Assembly (NCBI RefSeq): GCF_900129245.1
Contig: NZ_FQUT01000015.1
Location: forward strand, 1 to 64,000
DNA: 64,000 nucleotides
DNA from: Chryseobacterium arachidis
GTDB taxonomy: Bacteria > Bacteroidota > Bacteroidia > Flavobacteriales > Weeksellaceae
Reading direction: 5' to 3'
Shown: positions 58,019 through 64,000 of the stretch, piece by piece
Numbering within the stretch: the first letter of the stretch is position 1
Layout of the letters: every line of letters starts with the position of its first letter
Made by a program: the position numbers and the translations under genes
The notes under the pieces: generated by a model
Database searches by the model: none
Told to the model about the DNA's origin: nothing
The model's input: only the letters and a program-made list of their open reading frames with translations

Positions 58019-59206
58019 ATGACAACTATTAAATTTTTAACAGTAACATTGGGAGTTGCCGCTTTCTTAGGAGCGCAGGGCCCTCAAAAAATCGGCTGTG
58101 AAAAGCCTTTACAGCAAAGAGTAAGCGTTCAGGCTGATGCAGAACCTTCAGGAACAACCAGCAAAGAGAATAAAATTCAGGTGGCATTGCTTCTGGATAC
58201 TTCCAACAGTATGGACGGGCTAATCGATCAGGCGAAATCAAGACTTTGGAATATCGTCAATACGCTTACTACTTTGAAATATAACGGACAGGCTCCGCAG
58301 ATTGAAATTGCCCTCTATGAATATGGAAATGATGGCTTGAGGGACGAAAATTATATCCGGCAGGTAACGCCTTTAACCCAGGATTTAGATCTTGTTTCCG
58401 AAAAATTGTTTGCCTTAAGAACCAACGGCGGAAATGAATATTGTGGTGCAGTCATTCGTGATGCTTCAACAAACCTGAAATGGGACGGAAATGAAAAAAG
58501 CATGAAGCTGATCTACATTGCAGGAAATGAACCTTTTGATCAAGGGAAAATTAATTATAAAGATGTAGTTTCTGCTGCTAAAAGAAAAAATATCTATACC
58601 AATACGATTTTCTGTGGCAACAGAGATGAAGGCATCCAGACTTTTTGGCAAAACGGAGCGTCTTTAGGCGATGGAAAATATTTCAATATTGACAGCGACC
58701 GTAAAGTAATATACATTGAAACACCTTATGACATCAGGATTTCAGAATGCAATACAAAGCTGAATGATACTTATATTTATTATGGAAGCCATGGTTCGGA
58801 ATATAAAAATAAGCAAATGCTTCAGGACAGAAATGCTGAGGTACAATCAGCGGCAAATGCTGTGGAAAGAACGGTGGCCAAGTCTAAGAAAAATGCATAT
58901 AAAAATGATCATTGGGATTTGGTAGACCGGGCAGAAAAAGATGTGAATTTTATGGCAAATGTAAGAGAAGAAGAGCTTCCGACTGAATTAAAAGGAAAAA
59001 GTAAAGAGGAAATTAAAAAAGCAGTAGCTCAAAAGTCTGCTGAACGTGATAAAATCCAGAAAGAAATCGAAGAACTGTCGAAAAAACGTCAGGATTTTAT
59101 TGATGCAGAAATGAAGAAGCGGGGAGGTGCAGATGCTGACGATATAGGAAAAGCGATAGAAAAATCGATTCTAGAATTAGGTAAAAAGAATGGCTACAGT
59201 TCTTAG
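58019..59206 (+). CDS. VWA domain protein with C-terminal coiled coil
   Basis: This 395-residue exported protein carries a MIDAS metal site DTSNS (60-64) in a von Willebrand A domain (about 53-235), with TNGGNEYCGAVI and GNEPFD. The C-terminus (about 300-375) is a charged coiled coil (EEIKKAVAQKSAERDKIQKEIEELSKKRQDFIDAEMKK). A signal peptide of about 19 residues precedes Cys27. It may be a scaffold in the envelope. It follows the SIMPL gene by 11 nt in the operon with LytTR site 2. Confidence 0.85.
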   Translation: MTTIKFLTVTLGVAAFLGAQGPQKIGCEKPLQQRVSVQADAEPSGTTSKENKIQVALLLDTSNSMDGLIDQAKSRLWNIVNTLTTLKYNGQAPQIEIALYEYGNDGLRDENYIRQVTPLTQDLDLVSEKLFALRTNGGNEYCGAVIRDASTNLKWDGNEKSMKLIYIAGNEPFDQGKINYKDVVSAAKRKNIYTNTIFCGNRDEGIQTFWQNGASLGDGKYFNIDSDRKVIYIETPYDIRISECNTKLNDTYIYYGSHGSEYKNKQMLQDRNAEVQSAANAVERTVAKSKKNAYKNDHWDLVDRAEKDVNFMANVREEELPTELKGKSKEEIKKAVAQKSAERDKIQKEIEELSKKRQDFIDAEMKKRGGADADDIGKAIEKSILELGKKNGYSS

Positions 59207-59435
59207 AGGCCGTTTAGATTTAATTAATCCTTAAAAAATCATTGTTTATTTTTTGACACAGAGATTTTATTTAGATATTTAATTTAAGTGGGCAAAGAAT
59301 AATCAAAAAGTTGATTGGATGAAGCTATGTTTTTCAGCTTTGCAAAGCAACTTTTGATACATCTGAAGTTGATGACTTCAAATTTCAATCATCAAAGTAT
59401 TTGAATGTGGTAGAACTTGCAACAAATTTGTTGCA

Positions 59436-59478
59436 AGTTTTTGGGTTTCGGCGGCGAAGTCGCCGAAACCCAAAAACT
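59436..59478. repeat. Perfect hairpin with GAA loop between the VWA gene and the FAD oxidoreductase
   Basis: A 43-nt palindrome AGTTTTTGGGTTTCGGCGG... pairs across a GAA loop (one G-T pair). Another hairpin ACTTGCAACA/TGTTGCAAGT (59415-59438) touches it. The palindrome overlaps the stop codon of the oxidoreductase. It looks like a bidirectional terminator but shares the C(GAA)G core with the dispersed family; the flanks differ. Confidence 0.75.
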
Positions 59479-60682
59479 ACCTTCCGAACTTAAAATACTT
59501 CGATAGCAAGTGTTTTTTTCCTTTCATAAAATCAGAAGCCATTTCCATTCCCGTTACCGAAAAAGTAATGCCATTTCCTCCGAAGCCTAATACAAAATAG
59601 GAATTTTTAAATTTTTTATGTTCTCCGATGTAGGGAAGTCCGTCTTTCGTTTCCCCAAAAGTCCCGGCCCATACAAAATCGGTATAAAAATGGTAGTCGG
59701 GTTTTATTTTTTGTAAGACATTTAGAATTTCTTTTTCTTTTTTATTCAGTAACTTATCACGTTTTTCAGCATCATAGAAATCTTCATCGCCACCGCCAAT
59801 CAGCATCCGTCCGTCATCGGTCGTTCTCATATAGATGTAGGGATCATCGGTATTCCACACTAAAGTATTGGTAATATTTTTAAATTTATCATGATCAATT
59901 TCGGAAACAACGGCATACGTGCTTTTCAGATTCACAAAATTTTCTTTGATGAGATTTTTACTTTCATATCCGATGCAGTAAATGATTTTCTTTGCCTTGA
60001 TCTGATATCCAGAATCTACACTTACTACATTAAAGCCCTTAAAATATTCAACTTTCACCATTTCGGTTTTATCGAAAATTTTTAACCCTTTTTTTACATT
60101 TAATTTAAATAATTCGTGGGCAAACTTAAAAGCGTCAATACTTGCGCCTTGTTTGGATAAAATTCCACCATATGTATTTTCGAAACCAAATATTTCTGAA
60201 ACCTTTTCTGTATTCAGCCATTTTACATCAAAACCGGCTTTTTTCCGGGCTTCAAACTCCTTTTTTAGCCATTCAATGTCTTTCTTTTTAGAAGCGAAAT
60301 ACAGAGATTTTTTTCTTTTAAACCCTGAGCTTGACCTAATTTCTTTTGACAGCTTTTCGAGTTTGTCAATGGCATCAGAGCAGGCTTTGTAACTTTCCAC
60401 AGCACCTTTTTTTCCTATTTTTTCAATGAGTTCAAAAAGAGGAGTGTCGATCTCGTACTGAAGCATGGATGTTGTTGCCGAAGTACTTCCGTTACAGAGT
60501 TCACGCTTGTCAATAAGGATGGTTTTATAGCCGTCGGTTATCATTTGATGGGCAATTAAACTTCCTGTTATTCCGCCTCCGATAATTAAGACATCACATT
60601 CTTCATCAGATTTTAAAGAAGGATAAGAAGAAATCAGGCCGTTTTTTAATAACCAGAATGGTTCATTAGATTTAAGATTCAT
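59477..60682 (-). CDS. FAD-dependent oxidoreductase (DAO type)
   Basis: This D-amino-acid oxidase-fold flavoprotein has 401 residues from ATG 60682. The dinucleotide motif VLIIGGGITGSLIA is near residue 31. STSATTSMLQYEIDTPL and the C-terminal GFGGNGITFSVTGMEMASDFM fit glycine/sarcosine/putrescine-type oxidases. The substrate is unknown. It converges on the VWA gene. A GTG at 60697 would add five residues and is less favoured. Confidence 0.85.
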   Translation of the reverse strand: MNLKSNEPFWLLKNGLISSYPSLKSDEECDVLIIGGGITGSLIAHQMITDGYKTILIDKRELCNGSTSATTSMLQYEIDTPLFELIEKIGKKGAVESYKACSDAIDKLEKLSKEIRSSSGFKRKKSLYFASKKKDIEWLKKEFEARKKAGFDVKWLNTEKVSEIFGFENTYGGILSKQGASIDAFKFAHELFKLNVKKGLKIFDKTEMVKVEYFKGFNVVSVDSGYQIKAKKIIYCIGYESKNLIKENFVNLKSTYAVVSEIDHDKFKNITNTLVWNTDDPYIYMRTTDDGRMLIGGGDEDFYDAEKRDKLLNKKEKEILNVLQKIKPDYHFYTDFVWAGTFGETKDGLPYIGEHKKFKNSYFVLGFGGNGITFSVTGMEMASDFMKGKKHLLSKYFKFGR

Positions 60683-60797
60683 CGTAATATTTTTCACAAG
60701 AAAAACAATAATTGCGCCTTTTCATTCACCAAAAACTAAATAGTGGTTTAATTTTTGTTATTTCAGCTTTACTTAAACCACACAAAATATAATTATT

Positions 60798-61178
60798 ATG
60801 ATAACGATTATTCCAGAAGCCCCGGACAATGTTGCGGCTTTCAGTGCAACGGGAGAAATAACAAAAGAAGATTTCGAAAACCTTGTCATTCCTAAAGTAA
60901 AAGAAAAAGTAGACCAATACAATGAACTGAATTATCTGCTTTATCTGGATACCGATCTGGATAACTTTACAATGGGAGCATGGTTGCAGGATGCGCTATT
61001 AGGATTAAAAAATCTGGCAAACTGGAACAGGGCGGCGATTGTAACAGACAAAGAAGGAGTACAGAAATTCACAGATATTTTCAGTGTTCTGATGCCGGGA
61101 GAATTCAAATCTTTTCCGAAAGAAAATCTTTATAATGCCCTTTACTGGTGCAAAAACGGCAATGAAGTAGAAGCTTAA
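60798..61178 (+). CDS. SpoIIAA-like (STAS-fold) protein
   Basis: This 126-residue cytoplasmic protein matches the SpoIIAA-like family (PF11964 type). VAAFSATGEITKEDFENLVIPKVKEKVDQY is typical, then LLYLDTDLDNFTMGAWLQDALLGLKNLANWNRAAIVTDKEGVQKFTDIFSVLMPG. There is no DNA-binding or enzyme motif. It may bind lipids or act in partner switching, which is unproved. It diverges from the FAD oxidoreductase gene. Confidence 0.85.
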   Translation: MITIIPEAPDNVAAFSATGEITKEDFENLVIPKVKEKVDQYNELNYLLYLDTDLDNFTMGAWLQDALLGLKNLANWNRAAIVTDKEGVQKFTDIFSVLMPGEFKSFPKENLYNALYWCKNGNEVEA

Positions 61179-61195
61179 TTGCTGATAGAAAATAA

Positions 61196-61225
61196 AAAAG
61201 GCTGTTTCAATTGAGACAGCCTTTT
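61196..61225. terminator. Bidirectional terminator between the SpoIIAA-like gene and the MFS gene
   Basis: A 13-bp stem AAAAGGCTGTTTC/GAGACAGCCTTTT with loop AATT lies between two convergent genes. Confidence 0.85.
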
Positions 61226-61233
61226 GATTTGTT

Positions 61234-62427
61234 TTATGAAACACATTCAGGAATGACTTCCTTATCTTCCGGTTTTTGTGAACCATATAAATATTTGTAT
61301 CTCAGCGCGATGACCAAACCAATAAAGGTCATCCCGACACCTACCAAAGAAGGATAATTGAATGAATATCCACGTTCTAAAGGAAGCCCGCCAAGGAAAG
61401 CACCCATTGCATTCGCAATATTGAAAGCAGCCTGCATAAAAGCAGCTGCCATCATTTCACTTTTCGGCGCAGCTTTCATCATCATGATGTTAATCGGTGC
61501 AGAAACCGACATGGATAAAGCCCCACAGACGAACGTTAGAACCAATGCTGCCACTTGATTGTCTGAAAAGAAAAATACACCCGCTAATGCAGACATCATT
61601 AAAAATATTAACAGTACACACGTTTTTTCAGGGCTCATTCTGTCAGAAATATAGCCTCCGACCAGGTTTCCTACTACCATCCCTGCACCGGCAAGAATCA
61701 TGACATAAGCCATCTGGCTTTCTTTAATTCCTGCAACAATTGTCATAAGCGGAGTAATATAGCTGAACCATGTAAACAATCCTCCAAAACCGATGGCGGT
61801 AATCATTAAAACCAGCCACGATTGTTTGGTTTTAAGGAATTTCAGTTCTTCAAGGAAATGGCTGTTTTCTTTCTTTTCCAGATCCGGAAGCCAAAGTTTG
61901 AGTGAAATTAAAGTAAACAATCCAATCACCGCAACGATAGCAAAATACCATCTCCAGTGGAAGATGTGCCCGATATAGGTTACCAAGGGAACCATGGCCA
62001 GGTTCGCGATCGTTAATCCGGTGAACATAAGGGAAATATAGAATGCTTCTTTCCCTTTTCCTGCCATTCTTGCGGCAACTACGGTTCCTGTTCCGAAAAA
62101 TGCCCCGTGAGGTAATCCTGAAAGAAACCTGATGAACAGCATAGTGGTGTAATTGGGTGCTACAGCAGATAACGCATTAAATATCGTAAAGATAACCATC
62201 AGAGCGATTAATACCTTCTTAGGTGGAAACTTTACCGAGTATCCAATTAAAATCGGTGCTCCGATAACTACACCCAATGCATAAGCAGAAATCATATGTC
62301 CCGCTTCAGGAATCGTAATCTGTAATGATCTCGCAATGTCCGGGAGCAGCCCCATCACGGTAAATTCCGTTGTTCCTATACCCAAACCACCAATGGCGAG
62401 CGGTATAATTCTTTTATCAATCCCCAT
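61234..62427 (-). CDS. MFS transporter, DHA1-type exporter
   Basis: This is a 12-span inner-membrane transporter of 397 residues. The MFS motif appears as a SYSVKFPPKK-like loop after span 2, and RFLSGLPHGAFFGTG in span 4 matches the AraJ/YdhP sugar-efflux and drug-efflux family. The long central loop near residue 190 contains KLWLPDLEKKENSHFLEELKFLKTK. It is divergent from an AraC regulator (62583), and the intergenic 155 bp likely holds their shared operator. The substrate is unknown. Confidence 0.87.
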   Translation of the reverse strand: MGIDKRIIPLAIGGLGIGTTEFTVMGLLPDIARSLQITIPEAGHMISAYALGVVIGAPILIGYSVKFPPKKVLIALMVIFTIFNALSAVAPNYTTMLFIRFLSGLPHGAFFGTGTVVAARMAGKGKEAFYISLMFTGLTIANLAMVPLVTYIGHIFHWRWYFAIVAVIGLFTLISLKLWLPDLEKKENSHFLEELKFLKTKQSWLVLMITAIGFGGLFTWFSYITPLMTIVAGIKESQMAYVMILAGAGMVVGNLVGGYISDRMSPEKTCVLLIFLMMSALAGVFFFSDNQVAALVLTFVCGALSMSVSAPINIMMMKAAPKSEMMAAAFMQAAFNIANAMGAFLGGLPLERGYSFNYPSLVGVGMTFIGLVIALRYKYLYGSQKPEDKEVIPECVS

Positions 62428-62582
62428 TTTAATTTTTTAATCTTCAATAATTAATTTCTTCTTTTGACAGTGCAAATTTCGATAGAAATAATCATTTATA
62501 CTTTAACATTAATGACCTAAATTTGCTCTGTATTAACTTTTTTAATTAAATTTAAATTCATTATTAATCAAAAGAGAGCCTA

Positions 62583-63437
62583 ATGAAAATTCAGAAAGAA
62601 ATTATCGATTTTGAAGAAGGGAAATCTTTCAAGCTGTTTTCACCGTCTTTGAAGAATTGTTTTTTCTGGCATTATCATCCTGAAATAGAGCTCGTTTATG
62701 TGGAAGCCTGTAACGGGATTCGCCATGTCGGAAAAAATATTTCGGATTTTAAAGACAGCGATTTATTATTAATCGGCTCGAATGTTCCTCATCTCAATTT
62801 TGATTATCGGATTCAGACCGAATGCAGGCAACTGGTTCTTCAAATGAGGGAGAATTTCCTTCAGGAACTTATTTTTCCTGTTCCTGAATTTGACAGTATT
62901 AAAAAACTATTGGAACGTTCTTATCTGGGATTATCATTTTCCGGAGAAACAAAAGCAAAAGTAGTGGAAAAGCTTCATGATATCAGAGATAAAAATTCTT
63001 TTGATTCTTTTATGGGATTGGTTGAAATTTTACAGATTCTTGCTCATTCAAATGAAGTAAAGGAGTTAAATAATGAAGATACTCGGATCAAATGGTTTTT
63101 GAATGATAAAATCAGGATGGGAACAATCTATGATTATATTCATGAAAATTATGATAAAAATCCTAATGTGAATGTGATCGCTGAAAATGTTAATCTGAGT
63201 ACTCCCGCTTTTTGCCGGTATTTTAAAAAGCAGACGAATATGACTTTCACCGATTTCGTGAATAATTACAGGATCAATCAGGCAAAATTATTATTGCTGC
63301 AGAATTCGTGTGTGACGGAGGTTTGTTTCCAGGTAGGTTTTGAAAGTCTCTCGTATTTCAATAAGCTGTTTAAAAAATATATCGGCGAAACACCTTCAGC
63401 TTTTAAGAAAAAACATTTGAGTAAAGTTGAAGGTTAA
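62583..63437 (+). CDS. AraC-family transcriptional regulator
   Basis: This 284-residue regulator has a cupin-like N-terminus (FWHYHPEIELVYVEACNGIRHVGKNISDFKDSDLLLIGSNVPH at about 28-71), the typical effector barrel. Two HTH units form the AraC domain (about 190-280), with DKNPNVNVIAENVNLSTPAFCRYFKKQTNMTFTDFVNNYRINQAK and VCFQVGFESLSYFNKLFKKYIGETPSAFKK. It is divergent from the MFS exporter and may control it. Confidence 0.92.
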   Translation: MKIQKEIIDFEEGKSFKLFSPSLKNCFFWHYHPEIELVYVEACNGIRHVGKNISDFKDSDLLLIGSNVPHLNFDYRIQTECRQLVLQMRENFLQELIFPVPEFDSIKKLLERSYLGLSFSGETKAKVVEKLHDIRDKNSFDSFMGLVEILQILAHSNEVKELNNEDTRIKWFLNDKIRMGTIYDYIHENYDKNPNVNVIAENVNLSTPAFCRYFKKQTNMTFTDFVNNYRINQAKLLLLQNSCVTEVCFQVGFESLSYFNKLFKKYIGETPSAFKKKHLSKVEG

Positions 63438-63450
63438 TTTAAACATATCC

Positions 63451-63533
63451 TTTGTCATTCCATAGGAATCTAAGCGAATATTTTAAAGCATTATCTCTAA
63501 TAAATTTGCCTGAATTCTTACGGAATGACAAAT
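63451..63533. repeat. GTCATTCC-type dispersed inverted repeat
   Basis: The arm TTTGTCATTCCATAGGAATC (63451-63470) faces GAATTCTTACGGAATGAC (63512-63529, plus AAAT), a near-complement. I know this word as a common intergenic repeat in Flavobacteriia. It fills the gap between the AraC gene and lipA. Confidence 0.7.
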
Positions 63534-63554
63534 TAGACGTTTATTTTATCTGTA

Positions 63555-63587
63555 ATAAAAAAAATCGCTCCAAAAATTGAAGCGATT
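63555..63587 (-). terminator. Terminator of lipA
   Basis: On the minus strand AATCGCT/AGCGATT is followed by an 8-nt T run. Confidence 0.75.
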
Positions 63588-63593
63588 GATATT

Positions 63594-64000
63594 TTAGTGA
63601 ATATGTTTTTCTGCATGATAAGAACTTCTTACCAGAGGTGAGCTCTCAACGTGTCTGAAGCCTAAGCTTCTTGCAAAATCTCCGAATTCATCAAACTCTT
63701 CAGGAGTAATGAATTTCTTCACAGGAAGATGTTTTTTCGTAGGCTGTAAATATTGGCCTAACGTAATTACATCTACATTTGCATTTCTGATGTCTTCAAT
63801 TGTCTGGAAAACCTCATCTTTAGTTTCACCTAAACCAAGCATAACACCTGTTTTGGTTCTTCTTTGTCCTGCTTCTTTTAAGTATCTCAATACTTCAAGG
63901 CTTCTTTCATATTTAGCCTGAATTCTTACTTCTCTTGTTAAACGTTTTACGGTTTCCATATTGTGAGAGATTACTTCAGGAGCAACATCTACCAATCTGT
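63594..64000 (-). CDS. lipA: Lipoyl synthase, C-terminal part (cut by window edge)
   Basis: The visible 135 residues form the C-terminal half of a radical SAM lipoyl synthase, which inserts sulfur into octanoyl groups on E2 subunits and GcvH. HNMETVKRLTREVR and YLKEAGQRRTKTGVMLGLGETKDEVFQTIEDIRN are characteristic. DVITLGQYLQPTKKHLPV and GFRHVESSPLVRSSYHAEKHI (with the conserved RSSYHA end) clinch it. The N-terminus and its iron-sulfur Cys lie beyond the right edge. Confidence 0.92.
   Translation of the reverse strand, partial: RLVDVAPEVISHNMETVKRLTREVRIQAKYERSLEVLRYLKEAGQRRTKTGVMLGLGETKDEVFQTIEDIRNANVDVITLGQYLQPTKKHLPVKKFITPEEFDEFGDFARSLGFRHVESSPLVRSSYHAEKHIH

Noticed and set aside
60721..60760. 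Third LytTR-type repeat (TTCACCAAAA near the SpoIIAA-like gene)
   Set aside because: Only one half site is present and no second copy lies at a 21-nt distance.
1..64000. CRISPR array
   Set aside because: No regular 20-40-nt direct repeats with unique spacers were found; the tandem tRNA-Asp genes are the only close direct repeats and are fully explained.

Overview
The window reads as a chromosomal segment of a Chryseobacterium-like member of the Flavobacteriia (Bacteroidota). The evidence is low G+C, weak or absent Shine-Dalgarno sequences, many promoters with the Bacteroidota -7 box TAnnTTTG (several with TTTG/TTG about 19-20 nt upstream), MKK...C lipoproteins, and family-typical genes (GSCFA, WbqC, DUF5683, DUF6438, DUF2461, OMP_b-brl, long LepB). 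Nothing indicates plasmid or phage DNA.

Layout. 0-0.7 kb: the 3' end of an IS transposase next to a three-gene tRNA operon (Ser, Pro, Arg; minus). 0.7-8.4 kb: amidase, aspartase, a small surface-polysaccharide group (GT2, unknown protein, flippase, FkbM methyltransferase) and DUF2461. 8.9-17.7 kb: two DEAD-box helicases framing DUF47/PiT phosphate uptake, a polyprenyl diphosphate synthase and GSCFA-DUF4269-TatD. 17.8-21.5 kb (minus): lipoprotein, outer-membrane protein, obg, adk, hpt. 21.5-22.1 kb: a mosaic of dispersed repeats. 22-27 kb: ABC-F, then an AT-rich two-gene HEPN/DUF262 island (defence-like), then purA. 27.4-37.2 kb: TonB-like, parA, parB, DUF5683, dapB, lepB, wbqC-like, subtilase, lipocalin, OmpA. 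37.2-40.8 kb: a tight four-gene operon resembling decaprenyl-phospho-arabinose synthesis (UbiA, DprE1-like, DprE2-like, HAD phosphatase). 40.9-43 kb: cysteine desulfurase, thioredoxin, three tandem tRNA-Asp. 43.5-50.5 kb: haem-binding cytochrome, LuxR regulator, L,D-transpeptidase, aspartyl protease, esterase, lipoprotein. 50.6-59.2 kb: tyrS, lipocalin, a LytTR two-component system and two SIMPL/VWA transcription units. 59.4-64 kb: FAD oxidoreductase, SpoIIAA-like protein, an MFS/AraC divergent pair and lipA running off the edge.

The strongest unexplained signals are four. (1) A dispersed family of hairpin elements at about 12.7, 21.8, 27.2 and 57.0 kb has conserved flanks, C(GAA)G or complementary loop centres, and compensated arm substitutions. 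(2) Two identical direct-repeat operators (TCACCAAGT, 12-nt spacer, period 21) lie at 55.4 and 57.2 kb, each 27-28 nt before a -7 box, next to a LytTR regulator; they define a likely local regulon. (3) The HEPN-DUF262 gene pair is a candidate defence module. (4) The DprE1/DprE2-like operon suggests an arabinofuranose donor in a flavobacterium. Function calls rest on reading motifs by eye; no database search was run.
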